Position numbers and translations under genes: made by a program. From JAJRXR01 sp041987545 (GTDB lineage Bacteria > Planctomycetota > Phycisphaerae > Phycisphaerales > UBA1924), in assembly GCA_041987545.1 (NCBI GenBank), contig JBHIWH010000003.1, forward strand, positions 403,328 through 467,327: 64,000 nt of DNA, given 5' to 3'. Positions 24,029 through 33,496 of the stretch are shown here, one piece after another (within the stretch, counting starts at the first letter, position 1; each line of letters opens with the position of its first letter). The notes beneath the pieces were generated by a model that did not search any database, was not told the origin of the DNA, and saw only the letters and a list, made by a program, of their open reading frames with translations.

Positions 24029-26388
24029 GAGCGATCCACCGCAAGCTGTGGCGGGATCTCTGGCGCCTCAGGAGCCAGGTGGTCGCGATCGTGCTGGTCA
24101 TGGCCTGCGGCGTGGCCACCTTTGTCATGGCGCTGAGCATGCTCGACTCGCTCCAGACGACGCTCGACGTCTATTACGACCGGTCGCGGTTCGCGCATGT
24201 GTTCGCGCATGTCAAACGGGCGCCCCTGCGCCTGGCCGATCGGCTGGTGGACATCCCGGGCGTGTCGCAGCTCGAGACTCGCGTCGTGGAGTCGGTCACG
24301 CTGCGTGTCCCGGGCCGCGGCGCCCCCGCCTCCGGGCAGATCGTCTCGTTGCCCGAGAACGGCCGGCGAGGTCTGCACCAGATCCACCTGCGGGAGGGGC
24401 GGATGCCAGAGCGGGGCCGGCGGCGCGAGGTCCTCATCAGCGAGGGCTTCGCCGACGTGCACGGCCTTCGCCCGGGCGACGGCGTCGAGGTCGTCCTCAA
24501 CGGGCGCCTCGAGACACTCCGGATCGTCGGCATCGCCCTCTCGCCGGAGTTCATCTATCTCATCCCTCCCGGCGGGATCCTGCCCGAGGACGAGCGGTAC
24601 GCCGTCTTCTGGATGGACCGAGACCAGATCGAGGCCGTCTTCGACATGGAGGGCGCGTTCAACGATGTGATCCTGCGACTTTCCCCCGGGGCGAGCGAGC
24701 CCGAGGTCATCGATCGTCTCGATGCGCTGCTGGAGCGATACGGCGGGCTCGGCGCGTACGGGCGAGCCGACCAGCCCTCGCACGAGATCCTCGCCAACGA
24801 GCTCCGCGAGCTGAGGGGGATGGCCGTGTTCGTGCCCGCGATCTTCCTCGGGGTCGCGGCGTTCCTGCTCAACATCGTGCTCGCGCGGATGGTGGACTCG
24901 CAGCGCGAGCAGATCGCGGCGCTGAAGGCCCTGGGCTACACCGGGGGGGAGATCGGGCGCCATTACCTGGCGTTCGTGCTCTTGATCGCGGTGGGCGCCG
25001 TCGTCGTGGGGTGTGTGGGCGGCGCGCGGATGGGCGTCGGCCTGACGGCCATGTACGCCGACTTCTTCAACTTCCCGACGTTCGAGTACCGCCTCCGGGC
25101 CTGGATCGTGATGCTGGCGCTCGCCGTCGCGATCGTCGCGAGCGTCGGGGGCGTGCTCGGCGCCGTGCGCGCGGCGGTCCGACTCCCGCCCGCGGAGGCG
25201 ATGCGCCCGCGCTCCCCCGCCTCGTTCCGCCCCACGTTCGTCGAGCGCCTGGGGGCCCACCGCGTGATCCCGCCCAGCGGTCGGATGATCCTGCGGCAGC
25301 TGGAGCGGCGGCCCCTGAAGACAGCGCTCTCGGGCCTCGGCGTCGCCATGGCCGCCGCCATCCTCGTCGTCGGCAGCTACACCGAGGACGCGACCGAGCA
25401 CCTCATCAGGCTGCAGTTTGAAGAGATCCAGCGGTACGACATCGATGTCGTGTTCTTCGACCGCACCGACGACCAGGCGGTCTCGGCGCTCGCGCACATG
25501 CGGGGCGTGCACCGCGTCGAGCCGTACCGGGCCCTCCCCGTGCGGGTCCGATCCGCGAACCGGTCGCGCCGGACGGGTGTGCTCGCGCTCACTCGCGAGG
25601 ACGGCCTGTTCAACCTCCGGAGCATGTACGGCCAGCCGGTTCGGCTGCCCGAGCACGGGGTCGTGCTCTCCGAGACGCTCGCCGAGGTCCTGGGGCTGGA
25701 GGTCGGCGATCCGGTCACGCTCGAGGCGCTCGAGGGACGGCGCCCCGTCATCGAGACCCGGGTCGCCGACACCATCTCGGATTTCTCGGGCCTGGCGGCC
25801 TACATGCGGCTGGACGAGGTAAACCGCCTGATGCGCGAGCCGAACTCGATCACCGGCGCCTACCTGAGCGCCGACCCCGCCTTGCAGGACCGCCTGTACC
25901 GCGAGTTGTACGAGGCCCCGAGGATCGCGGCGGTCAACGTCAAGTCCTCCACGCTCAAGAGCTTCCGCGACACGATCGCCGAGAATCTCGGCCTGATGCG
26001 AGGCGTCCTCGTCTCGTTCGCGGTCATCATCGCGTTCGGGGTGACGTACAACGGGGCTCGCATCTCGCTCTCGGAGCGGAGCCGGGACCTGGCGACCCTC
26101 CGTGTGCTCGGGTTCACGCGTCGGGAGATCGGCGTCATCCAGCTCGGGGAGCTGGCGATCGTCACGGGCGTGGGCGTGCCGCTCGGCCTGCTCCTGGGGT
26201 ACGCCCTCGCGTGGATCACATCGGTGGGCACACAAACCGAGCTGTTCCGGATGCCCTTCATCGTCACCCGGTCGACGTTCGTGCTGGGCGCCGTCGGCGT
26301 GATCGTGGCGGCGGTCGCCTCCGGGGCCCTGATCGCGCGCATCCTCCATAGACTGGACCTGGTCTCGGTCCTCAAGTCACGGGAGTAG
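24025..26388 (+). CDS. ABC transporter permease with two FtsX domains
   Basis: A 787-residue membrane protein. It has an N-terminal TM helix (about 12-35), a periplasmic domain, then an FtsX domain with three helices (about 265-390). A second similar set follows: a TM near 435, a periplasmic domain, then FtsX helices at about 670-780. This duplicated eight- to ten-helix layout matches the large FtsX family permeases that work with LolD-like ATPases. GTG start inside the ATPase stop; the adaptor gene starts 6 bases after the stop. Confidence 0.93.
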   Translation: MRAIHRKLWRDLWRLRSQVVAIVLVMACGVATFVMALSMLDSLQTTLDVYYDRSRFAHVFAHVKRAPLRLADRLVDIPGVSQLETRVVESVTLRVPGRGAPASGQIVSLPENGRRGLHQIHLREGRMPERGRRREVLISEGFADVHGLRPGDGVEVVLNGRLETLRIVGIALSPEFIYLIPPGGILPEDERYAVFWMDRDQIEAVFDMEGAFNDVILRLSPGASEPEVIDRLDALLERYGGLGAYGRADQPSHEILANELRELRGMAVFVPAIFLGVAAFLLNIVLARMVDSQREQIAALKALGYTGGEIGRHYLAFVLLIAVGAVVVGCVGGARMGVGLTAMYADFFNFPTFEYRLRAWIVMLALAVAIVASVGGVLGAVRAAVRLPPAEAMRPRSPASFRPTFVERLGAHRVIPPSGRMILRQLERRPLKTALSGLGVAMAAAILVVGSYTEDATEHLIRLQFEEIQRYDIDVVFFDRTDDQAVSALAHMRGVHRVEPYRALPVRVRSANRSRRTGVLALTREDGLFNLRSMYGQPVRLPEHGVVLSETLAEVLGLEVGDPVTLEALEGRRPVIETRVADTISDFSGLAAYMRLDEVNRLMREPNSITGAYLSADPALQDRLYRELYEAPRIAAVNVKSSTLKSFRDTIAENLGLMRGVLVSFAVIIAFGVTYNGARISLSERSRDLATLRVLGFTRREIGVIQLGELAIVTGVGVPLGLLLGYALAWITSVGTQTELFRMPFIVTRSTFVLGAVGVIVAAVASGALIARILHRLDLVSVLKSRE

Positions 26389-26394
26389 ACCCTC

Positions 26395-27600
26395 GTGAAG
26401 AAGCTGCTTCGGTGGGCGGTCCTCGTCATTGTCGTTGGTGTGATCGCCGGCGGTCTGGTCTACGCGTCGATCCCCGCGCCCGTCGGTGTCGAGGTCGCCC
26501 AAGTCCGCGTCGCGCCGATGCGGCTGACGGTCGACGAGGAGGGGCAGACACGGATCCGGGAGCGGTACGTCGTGTCCAGCCCCCTGTCCGGTCGTCTGGG
26601 CCGCATCACGCTCGACCCGGGCGATCAGGTGCTCGCCGAGGAGACGGTGCTGGCGGTGATCGAGCCCGCCGACCCCGAGCTGCTCGACGCGCGAGCGCTC
26701 GCCGAGGCCGAGGCCCGCGTGCGGGCGGCGGAGGCGACCGTGGCCCGAGCGACGGCCGACGCCGTGGGCGCGCAGACGACGGCGGGGCTCGCCGAGACCA
26801 ACCTCACCCGTGTCGAGCAGATGTTCGACCAGGGGGCCGCGACGGACTTCGAGCTGGTGGAGGCCCGGGCGGAGGAGCGCCTGGCGATCGAGGCGGCGCG
26901 GGCGGCCGAGCACGCCGAGCAGATCGCCCGGTACGAGCTGGAGCTCGCCAGGAGCGCCCTGCTCTACGCGACCGGGGAGGAGGACAGCGAGGCGCCCGGG
27001 AGCCTGCGGATCCGGTCGCCCATCACCGGCGCGGTCCTGAGGGTCTTCCAGGAGAGCGTGGCCGTGGTCTCTCCGGGCACGCCGCTGCTCGAGCTGGGCG
27101 ATCCCCGGGATCTCGAGGTCGTCGTCGATGTCCTCTCGACGGATGGAGTCCGGATCACCCCCGGTGACCAGGTCGTCATCGAGCATTGGGGCGGCGACCA
27201 GCCGCTCGCGGGTGTCGTCAGGCTCGTCGAGCCCTCCGCGTTCACGAAAGTCTCGGCGCTGGGGATCGAGGAGCAGCGCGTGAATGTGATCGTCGACTTC
27301 CTGACTCCCGCCAGCGAGCGTCGAGCCCTCGGCGACGCGTTCCGCGTGGAGGCGAGGATCGTGACCTGGGAGTCAGAGGCAGTCGTGCAGGCCCCGGCCA
27401 GCGCGGTCTTCCGGCGCGACGACGGGTGGTCTGTCTTCGCGGTCGAGGACGCACGGGCGGTGGAGAAGCCCGTGGAGATCGGTCGGCGGAGTGACCTTGT
27501 GGTCGAGATCCTCGGCGGGATCGACGAGGGCGCCGAGGTGGTCCTTCATCCGAGCGATCGCGTGCGAGATGGGACGCGGGTCGAGCCGCGTCGCGACTGA
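26395..27600 (+). CDS. HlyD-like periplasmic adaptor (membrane fusion protein)
   Basis: A 401-residue protein with GTG start. N-terminal TM anchor (about 4-22), split lipoyl-like domain beginning YVVSSPLSGRLGRI, an Ala/Glu-rich coiled-coil hairpin (about 85-190), the second lipoyl half (SLRIRSPITGAVLRV) and a beta-barrel domain. It links the inner-membrane ABC transporter to the envelope. There is no outer-membrane TolC-like gene in the window. Confidence 0.92.
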   Translation: MKKLLRWAVLVIVVGVIAGGLVYASIPAPVGVEVAQVRVAPMRLTVDEEGQTRIRERYVVSSPLSGRLGRITLDPGDQVLAEETVLAVIEPADPELLDARALAEAEARVRAAEATVARATADAVGAQTTAGLAETNLTRVEQMFDQGAATDFELVEARAEERLAIEAARAAEHAEQIARYELELARSALLYATGEEDSEAPGSLRIRSPITGAVLRVFQESVAVVSPGTPLLELGDPRDLEVVVDVLSTDGVRITPGDQVVIEHWGGDQPLAGVVRLVEPSAFTKVSALGIEEQRVNVIVDFLTPASERRALGDAFRVEARIVTWESEAVVQAPASAVFRRDDGWSVFAVEDARAVEKPVEIGRRSDLVVEILGGIDEGAEVVLHPSDRVRDGTRVEPRRD

Positions 27601-27694
27601 GGCGGGCGCGCATCCCCGATCGGAGCCCGTCGCCCGAGGGCCGCGTGGCTATCCGCGGGTCATGCACAGTTGATGGGCCGGAAAACCCGAACCT

Positions 27695-27720
27695 GCAAGG
27701 GTTCGAGTCCACCCGCTCCA
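27695..27720 (+). other. Second tRNA-3'-end-like sequence
   Basis: GCAAGGGTTCGAGTCC followed by ACCCGCTCCA resembles the T-loop and acceptor end of a tRNA, but the T-stem pairs only at its two inner positions and no complete cloverleaf can be drawn upstream. It abuts the stop codon of the minus-strand gene at 27721. Together with the fragment at 23133-23163 it brackets the ABC exporter genes. Probably a decayed tRNA end or old attachment site. Confidence 0.3.
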
Positions 27721-28950
27721 TCACGCCCCGCCGCGCTCCGGCAGTTCGAACCGCATCACCACGTGCGAGCCCAGCGGCGGGTACTTCATCTCCAGCCGCA
27801 CCGCCCGCAGGGCGGCCGGGTCGCACCCCATCCGCTCGCAGACCTGCGCCATCAGCCGTGGGTAGTTCGGGATCCGCGGCGTCGCCATCGCCGGCGGGCG
27901 CCCGGACAGCTCGCGCACCTCGTCCACGATCGGCAGGGCCGACATGTCCTCCTCGCCCGGGCTGTGCTGGCCGCTGGGTGTGATCCGGCCGAACACCAGG
28001 GCCCGCGCGTCGAGCGCGAAGGCCAGGTCCTCGTGAACCACCAGATCCATGATCAGCGTCTCGACCGGGACCGAGATCGCCGCCCCGAACTCGCCGACGT
28101 CGTCAACGTCGTCCCGGTACCGGCTGACCGCGCCCCGCATCATCTCGCCCTGGAAGCAGTCGATCGCGCCGAAGTTCCCGACCGCGCCGGGCATGAGGAC
28201 GAAGTCCGTGCCGTGGGGCGTCTGCTCGGGGCGGATGTCCGGGAGCGTCTCGGAACTGAACGAGGCCATCAGGTTCGCGCCGGGTGGCCCCGCGCCCTCC
28301 TCCTCGATGGGCGACCACCGCGGGCTGGTCAACATCGCGTCGTCACCCGTGCTCCACTCGCGGACCTGGAACAAGGGCCACCGGACGGCGGGGCGCAGCC
28401 GTCGGAACCCGACGTACCCGCGCACGGTCGCGATGTCGAGCTTGTCCGGCTCGTCGGCGTTGGGCAGCAGGACGTTGAGCATCAGGCGCGAGCGGGCCTG
28501 CACGCCCCACACGCCGCTGTTGCCCCGGTACGCCAGCTTGCGGCTGACCTCGAGGCGGTCGGTCGAGCCCGGCGCCATCCCGTCGAGCACCAGCTCGAGC
28601 GTCGTGCGGTCGCCCACGTGCAGCTCGATGACCTCCTCGAACCGCTCGGCGGATCGGCGGACGCCCTCGACGGCCTCGGGCGACCCGCCCGCCTGACGCA
28701 TCTTGTTCAGGAAGATCTGGATCGCGCCCGAGCCGGGCACGTGCGCGACCGCCGCCAGGTCGTTGGGCGAGCCGATGACCTTCGAGAGCTTCCAGGTCAG
28801 GGTCTTGTTCAGTTTGAATCGGCGGGAGACCTCCTGGGGGCTGGACGGGTCCAGCCCGAGGTCGGCGTACAGGCGGATGAGCGAGGCCTTGAGGTCGTCG
28901 AGGCACTCGCGGCAGTCGGCCTCGAAGGTGCTAATGGTGGCGGAATCCAT
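27721..28950 (-). CDS. Conserved-looking protein of unknown function
   Basis: A 409-residue soluble protein; the start is taken at MDSATISTFEADC because upstream codons read poorly. The N-terminal third is helical and includes FKLNKTLTWKLSKVIGSPND, which could be a helix-turn-helix; the rest is mixed alpha/beta without signal peptide or TM helices. No family recognised. The codon use is typical of the chromosome. It is transcribed away from the PEP-CTERM gene across a shared upstream region. Confidence 0.75.
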   Translation of the reverse strand: MDSATISTFEADCRECLDDLKASLIRLYADLGLDPSSPQEVSRRFKLNKTLTWKLSKVIGSPNDLAAVAHVPGSGAIQIFLNKMRQAGGSPEAVEGVRRSAERFEEVIELHVGDRTTLELVLDGMAPGSTDRLEVSRKLAYRGNSGVWGVQARSRLMLNVLLPNADEPDKLDIATVRGYVGFRRLRPAVRWPLFQVREWSTGDDAMLTSPRWSPIEEEGAGPPGANLMASFSSETLPDIRPEQTPHGTDFVLMPGAVGNFGAIDCFQGEMMRGAVSRYRDDVDDVGEFGAAISVPVETLIMDLVVHEDLAFALDARALVFGRITPSGQHSPGEEDMSALPIVDEVRELSGRPPAMATPRIPNYPRLMAQVCERMGCDPAALRAVRLEMKYPPLGSHVVMRFELPERGGA

Positions 28951-29048
28951 GCCGAGAGGCCCTTTCCGGGGCGAACAGCCCCCAGCCGACGGGGCAAGCA
29001 TAGCGGCTGTGGAGGGCGATGGAAGCCCCGAGCAAAAAGTTCAATGAT

Positions 29049-29062
29049 TTTCCATATGGAAA
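29049..29062. promoter_or_regulatory. Perfect 14-bp palindrome in a divergent promoter region
   Basis: TTTCCATATGGAAA lies in an unusually A/T-rich patch between the divergent genes at 28950 and 29157. It could be an operator for a dimeric regulator. Confidence 0.4.
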
Positions 29063-29156
29063 CTTGTATGGAGTTCTCGGGCGGGATACCGTCGCCACCT
29101 GACCACGACCGCGGGGCCGTTCCGCGGCCCCCGAATCCCGAGAAGGAGAGCCAGAC

Positions 29157-29789
29157 ATGGACTCACGCATCTGCACGATCGGCGCCCTGGCGACCGCCGC
29201 GACCGTCGCCTCGCCCGCCCTGGCGGACATCACCATCACCCAGGGCACGAGCGCCGGCGCCTACGCCACGACCCTGAACTTCGACGAGGTCGGCGGACCC
29301 ACCGGCGCGGTCTCCACCGACGCCTGGGCCTCGATCGGCATCAGCGACATGCAGGCGGGCGACGGCGCGCCGTTCGTCGGCGACCTCGACACGCCCAACG
29401 GCGGCTGGGGCCTGGGCGACGGGAACGCCTTCTTCGGGAACTTCGGCGTCTTCATCTCCTGGGACACCGACCTCACCGAGTTCTCCACCCAGGTCTGGGA
29501 CCCCTCCGGCCCGCCCGACTTCTTCGGCGGCGGGCTGAACTTCATCGTCTTCAACGACGGCGTCGAGGTGGCCAACCTCTTCACCACCCCCGCCTGGGGC
29601 GGCCTCGGCGACGAGTGGTTCGACGTCACCACGACCGGCGGCATGGTCTTCGACGAGGTCCGGATCCTCGGCTTCGGATTCCTCCCGCAGACGCACGTGG
29701 ACAACCTCTCCTGGAACGCGGTGCCGGCCCCCGGCGCCGCGGCCCTGCTCGGCCTGGGCGCGATGACACTCCCGCGCCGCAGGCGCTGA
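29157..29789 (+). CDS. PEP-CTERM-type secreted protein
   Basis: A 210-residue protein with ATG after GAAGGAGA. A signal peptide (about 1-23, ending SPALA) and a beta-rich body (GDLDTPNGGWGLGDGNAFF) precede the C-terminal sorting signal: VPAPGAAALLGLG, a short hydrophobic helix and the RRRR end. This signal is handled by an exosortase. Its Pro-Ala-Pro version is common in Phycisphaerae. It is probably displayed on the surface or in the extracellular matrix. Confidence 0.85.
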   Translation: MDSRICTIGALATAATVASPALADITITQGTSAGAYATTLNFDEVGGPTGAVSTDAWASIGISDMQAGDGAPFVGDLDTPNGGWGLGDGNAFFGNFGVFISWDTDLTEFSTQVWDPSGPPDFFGGGLNFIVFNDGVEVANLFTTPAWGGLGDEWFDVTTTGGMVFDEVRILGFGFLPQTHVDNLSWNAVPAPGAAALLGLGAMTLPRRRR

Positions 29790-29921
29790 GCCCTCGACTC
29801 CCCTCCGGCGTGCGCCGCCCAACCGCGGCGCCCGCCGTTTCGATCGCCCGAGAAGCGCCCGCGCCCGCGCCGGGCGGGGCACGCACCGCACACCACACAC
29901 GATGAACGAAGGAAGAACCCG

Positions 29922-31172
29922 ATGAACCACACCCCGACCCGGTCGGCCGCCGTCCTCGCGATGCTCGCCGGCGCCCCGGCGCTCGCGCAGGTCTCCGCGA
30001 CCTTCGAGCAGATCCCCAACGTCGCCTCCGCCAACGACATCACCCCCGACGGGCGCTTTGTCGTGGGCAGCTACGACACCAACGGCGATTTCTTCCCCGA
30101 CGACGGGTACCGCTGGGACCGAATGACCGACACCTTCACCATCATCCCGAGCGTGGGGACCGCGACGGGCGTGGACACCATCCTCGCCGTCTCCGACGAC
30201 GGGTCCGTGCTCGTGGGCAATATCCCCGAGTTGTCGGTGGAGGATTTCTCGCACCAGGCCGCGATCTGGACCGACGCGGGCGGGTGGCAGGGCCTGGGCT
30301 GGCTGCCCAACGCGGGCGTCTGCCCGAGCCGTTCGAGCGGGTACGAGATCTCGGGCGACGGCACGGTCGTCGTCGGGCTCTCGTGGGACGGGTGCTCGGG
30401 GCGGGGCTTCCGCTGGACCGCCGCCACCGGGATGCAGGAGCTCGAGAACCTAGCCAACGGGAGCAACCGCGCGTCGGTGCTCTCGGGCGACGGGACGGTC
30501 ATCGCTGGATTCGCCCAGGGCACGTTTAACCGGACCCCCGCGATGTGGGACGGCGACACGCTCGATGGCACGCTCTTCGACCCGCCCAACGGCGACCTCG
30601 AGGGCGAGTTCACGGGCATCAGCGACGACGGCTCGATCATCCTCGGCGAGTGGAACATGGGCGAGCTGGCCTACGAGGCCGGGATGATCGTCGGCGGCGT
30701 CCCCCAGAAGATCGGCGAGGGCTCGCTCATCCCGGGCTGGGCGGGCGTGCCGATGGACGTGGCCGACAACGGCGTCATCGTCGGCTTCGACATCCTCATC
30801 GGCAGCAGGCGCGCCTGGATCGTGCCCGAGGGCGAGACCCAGATGGTCGAGCTGCGCGCCTACATCGAGTCCCTGGGCGCCGTCATCCCCGAGGGGATCA
30901 GCCTCGAGGTCTGCCAGGCGATCTCCGCCGACGGGACGGTCATCATCGGGCACTCCGCCGGCACGGGCGCCTGGATCGTCACGCTCGACTACGCGTGCAA
31001 CGGGGCGGACCTGGCCGAGCCCTACGGCACGCTCGACTTCTCCGACGTCGTCGCGTTCCTGACCGCGTTCGGCGCGATGGACGACGCGGCGGACCTGGCC
31101 GAGCCGTTCGGCGCGTGGGACTTCTCCGACGTCGTCGCATTCCTGACCGCCTTCGGCGCCGGCTGCCCGTAG
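29922..31172 (+). CDS. Secreted HAF-repeat protein with GC-type dockerin-like C-terminus
   Basis: A 416-residue protein; ATG after GAAGGAAG. The signal peptide ends near GAPALAQ. The body is a series of repeats of the type DGSVLVG, DGTVVVGLSWDG and DGSIILGEW, as in HAF-repeat proteins. The C-terminus has two copies of ADLAEPxGxxDFSDVVAFLTAF, the second ending GAGCP. The paired module is the dockerin-like element found on many Phycisphaerae exported proteins, thought to attach them outside the cell. Confidence 0.85.
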   Translation: MNHTPTRSAAVLAMLAGAPALAQVSATFEQIPNVASANDITPDGRFVVGSYDTNGDFFPDDGYRWDRMTDTFTIIPSVGTATGVDTILAVSDDGSVLVGNIPELSVEDFSHQAAIWTDAGGWQGLGWLPNAGVCPSRSSGYEISGDGTVVVGLSWDGCSGRGFRWTAATGMQELENLANGSNRASVLSGDGTVIAGFAQGTFNRTPAMWDGDTLDGTLFDPPNGDLEGEFTGISDDGSIILGEWNMGELAYEAGMIVGGVPQKIGEGSLIPGWAGVPMDVADNGVIVGFDILIGSRRAWIVPEGETQMVELRAYIESLGAVIPEGISLEVCQAISADGTVIIGHSAGTGAWIVTLDYACNGADLAEPYGTLDFSDVVAFLTAFGAMDDAADLAEPFGAWDFSDVVAFLTAFGAGCP

Positions 31173-31234
31173 GGCCCGGGGCGGGGATCGATCGAGCGCC
31201 CCGCGAAGCGGCGGCCACGGACGGCAAAACGAAA

Positions 31235-31262
31235 GCGGCCCGCGCCGGGAGGCGCGGGCCGC
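31235..31262. terminator. Bidirectional terminator between convergent genes
   Basis: GCGGCCCGCGCC (31235-31246), loop GGGA, GGCGCGGGCCGC (31251-31262): a perfect 12-bp stem. It is flanked by AAAACGAAA on the left and GTTTGCGTTT on the right, so it can work on both strands. Confidence 0.85.
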
Positions 31263-31294
31263 GTTTGCGTTTCAGGATGGCTCGGGCGGTCGGC

Positions 31295-33496
31295 TTACGG
31301 GCAGCCGGCGCCGAAGGACGTCAGGAAGTTGAGCACGTCGGAGAAGTCGAGCGTGCGGTAGGGGGTCGCCGTGTCGATCAGCAGGTCACCCTGCTGGAAC
31401 GCGGTGAGGTAGCCGAGCACGTCGGTGAAGTCGAGGATGCGGTTGCCGTCGAAGTCGGCGGGGCAGGAGACCTGCCCGTTGAAGATGCGGCGGCCGTGGG
31501 CCATCGCGTCCGGGGCGATGATCTTGCCGATCTGGCGGCCCGGCAGGTCGTCGGCGGGCGGGTGGATGCCGCCGTAGATCCGCGACAGAGACGTCTCGTC
31601 CGACGCGTCGCGGTACGAGGCCCACTGGAGCTCGACGGTGACGCTCGGGCCCTCCTCGAAGACGAGGAACTCGTTCTGCGGGGCGACGAACGTGCCCATG
31701 CCGTTCGGGAAGTACGGCGAGCCGGTGAGCAGCGTGAGCAGCTCGGAGGCCGCCCGCGAGTACGTCGAGTGGCCCGAGTAGAAGCCCGGGAACGGGGGCG
31801 AGACGAAGGTGGGCCGCTGGTAGGGCCACCACTCCTTGGCGAGGATCCAGCCCACGCCCGCGACGTCGGTGTCGGGGTCGCTGATGAACTCGGGCCCGCG
31901 CCACGCCTTGATCGCGATCTCGTTGACGGCCGAGGCGCCCAGATGCTCGTGGCGCTCGCCGGGCATGATCGTCTGGGCGGTGACCAGTTCGATGTGCCCC
32001 GGGATGAGGTTCATGCCGAAGGGGTTGAAGCTCGGGAGCTGCGGGTCGGTGCACTGGCCGCGGTCGGCCATCCAGCGGATCGCGGAGACCGGGCGGGCGT
32101 AGTCGTACCAGCCCTTGGCGCCCCAGCAGGAGATCGCCACGTCGTGCATGGTGCCGGCCAGCAGCAGATAGGACTTGACGTCCCACTCGAGCTGGGGCAG
32201 CTCGTCGCCCTCGCCCAGGAACCGTCGCTCGAAGCCGGGGGCGTCGAACACGTAGTTCATGATGGTGAACCAGTGCCCGGGGGGCGTCTCGGAGTCGGGG
32301 CCGTCGGCCCAGAACTCGGCGAGGATGCGGGCGTAGTCGCCGCGCGGCACGATCTGCGGGGTGTAGGGCAGGCCCGTGACCGGGTTGACGGCGTACCCGT
32401 TGTACGTGCCGCCGCCCTCGAGGCGGTCGTAGTAGTTGGCCCAGTCATCGACGGGCGGGGGGTTCGCGCCGTAGTTGCCGAAGGACGCGGGGGAGATATC
32501 CCACATCACGCCGTCCGCGGGGTCGAGCAGGCCCGACCAGGTCACGACACACTCGTGTCCCCACTTGTAGTAGGTCTGCGACTCGAAGTCGCCCATGCGG
32601 GGCGGCGTCCCGGGATCGTGGAAGACCCACCAGTCGAAGCCATCCCGCTGGTAGACGTTCGCGTCCTCGGGGCGGAGCGAGAACCCGGGGACCTGGCCCC
32701 ACTCCGGGCTCAGCGCGTTGAGGGCGCCGAACGGCACGGGGTTGCCCGACTGGTCGATGAAGAAGTCGAGGGCCAGGGGCTGCCAGTGGTTGCAGTCCGT
32801 CATCTCCGGGTTGCCCGGGAGGTCCATGATGAGGGGGTCGTTGATCGGCTCGTAGACCAGGTTACCGTAGTTGCCCACCTCGTTGGAGCCGTCCACCAGG
32901 CCGAAGTCCTTGATGGTCTGGTAGATGCGGTTGCCGAGGGCGGCGGGCGTGTCACCCTTCTGGGTGTCGACGTTGATGTCGTAGCCGAGCTCGCCCATGA
33001 GCAGGTCGAGGTCAGGCAGGATCTCAGCGGCGCCGGGCGAGTTGGCGAAGCGGTGCTTCATCAGGCGGTACATCGCGTAGCTGATCGCCTCATGCCGGGC
33101 CGCGTCCACATCCACGGCGGTCTGCCGCTCGTGGTGGAAGATCTGGTCGGGCGTGGTCTCGTACGCCGCCCACGCGTCCCACATCGCCGCGCTCGTGTGG
33201 TAGAGGTTGCGGGCGTGGACGGTCGGGCGGGAGTTGTCACGTCGGATGGCGAAGAGGAGTTCCTCGTTCCAGGTGCGGGCGATGGAGTGGTCCTCCTCGC
33301 CGCGGCTCGGGACCTGGGTCCAGGAGCCGTCGGGGTTCTGCACCTTGTGCACGTAGTAGCCGCCGCGCTTGGCTTTGCCGGAGTGGCTGTACTCCATCAC
33401 CTGGGCCTGGGCGGCCCCCCCGAACATCATCCCGGCAATCGCCCCGGCCGCGATGGTCAGCGTCCGGGCGGCGCCCATGTCTCGTGAGTTACCCAT
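31295..33496 (-). CDS. Vanadium-haloperoxidase/PAP2-like secreted protein with dockerin-like end
   Basis: A 733-residue protein. Signal peptide (AGAIAGMMFGGAAQAQ) then an all-alpha body of the vanadium-dependent haloperoxidase superfamily. The phosphate/vanadate pocket motifs GFYSGHSTYSRAA and SRIYGGIHPPADD are in the expected order near residues 560-645. The C-terminus ends with DFTDVLGYLTAF and LDFSDVLNFLTSF followed by GAGCP. Related secreted enzymes oxidise halides or hydrolyse phosphate esters; which applies here cannot be told. Start at 33496, or at the Met six codons later. Confidence 0.85.
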   Translation of the reverse strand: MGNSRDMGAARTLTIAAGAIAGMMFGGAAQAQVMEYSHSGKAKRGGYYVHKVQNPDGSWTQVPSRGEEDHSIARTWNEELLFAIRRDNSRPTVHARNLYHTSAAMWDAWAAYETTPDQIFHHERQTAVDVDAARHEAISYAMYRLMKHRFANSPGAAEILPDLDLLMGELGYDINVDTQKGDTPAALGNRIYQTIKDFGLVDGSNEVGNYGNLVYEPINDPLIMDLPGNPEMTDCNHWQPLALDFFIDQSGNPVPFGALNALSPEWGQVPGFSLRPEDANVYQRDGFDWWVFHDPGTPPRMGDFESQTYYKWGHECVVTWSGLLDPADGVMWDISPASFGNYGANPPPVDDWANYYDRLEGGGTYNGYAVNPVTGLPYTPQIVPRGDYARILAEFWADGPDSETPPGHWFTIMNYVFDAPGFERRFLGEGDELPQLEWDVKSYLLLAGTMHDVAISCWGAKGWYDYARPVSAIRWMADRGQCTDPQLPSFNPFGMNLIPGHIELVTAQTIMPGERHEHLGASAVNEIAIKAWRGPEFISDPDTDVAGVGWILAKEWWPYQRPTFVSPPFPGFYSGHSTYSRAASELLTLLTGSPYFPNGMGTFVAPQNEFLVFEEGPSVTVELQWASYRDASDETSLSRIYGGIHPPADDLPGRQIGKIIAPDAMAHGRRIFNGQVSCPADFDGNRILDFTDVLGYLTAFQQGDLLIDTATPYRTLDFSDVLNFLTSFGAGCP

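Noticed and set aside
23605..26349. A 914-codon open frame on the minus strand opposite the ABC exporter
   Set aside because: It is antisense to clear ATPase and permease genes with full motifs; its translation is Arg/His/Asp-rich with no family, an artefact of high G+C.
27622..27720. A complete long-variable-arm tRNA or tRNA-Sec ending at CTCCA
   Set aside because: Only five acceptor pairs form, the T-stem pairs at two positions and no anticodon loop with T33 can be placed.
30545..33487. A 980-codon + strand frame
   Set aside because: It lies over the 3' end of the HAF-repeat gene and antisense to the haloperoxidase-like gene; low-complexity Arg/Val/Ala content, no motifs.
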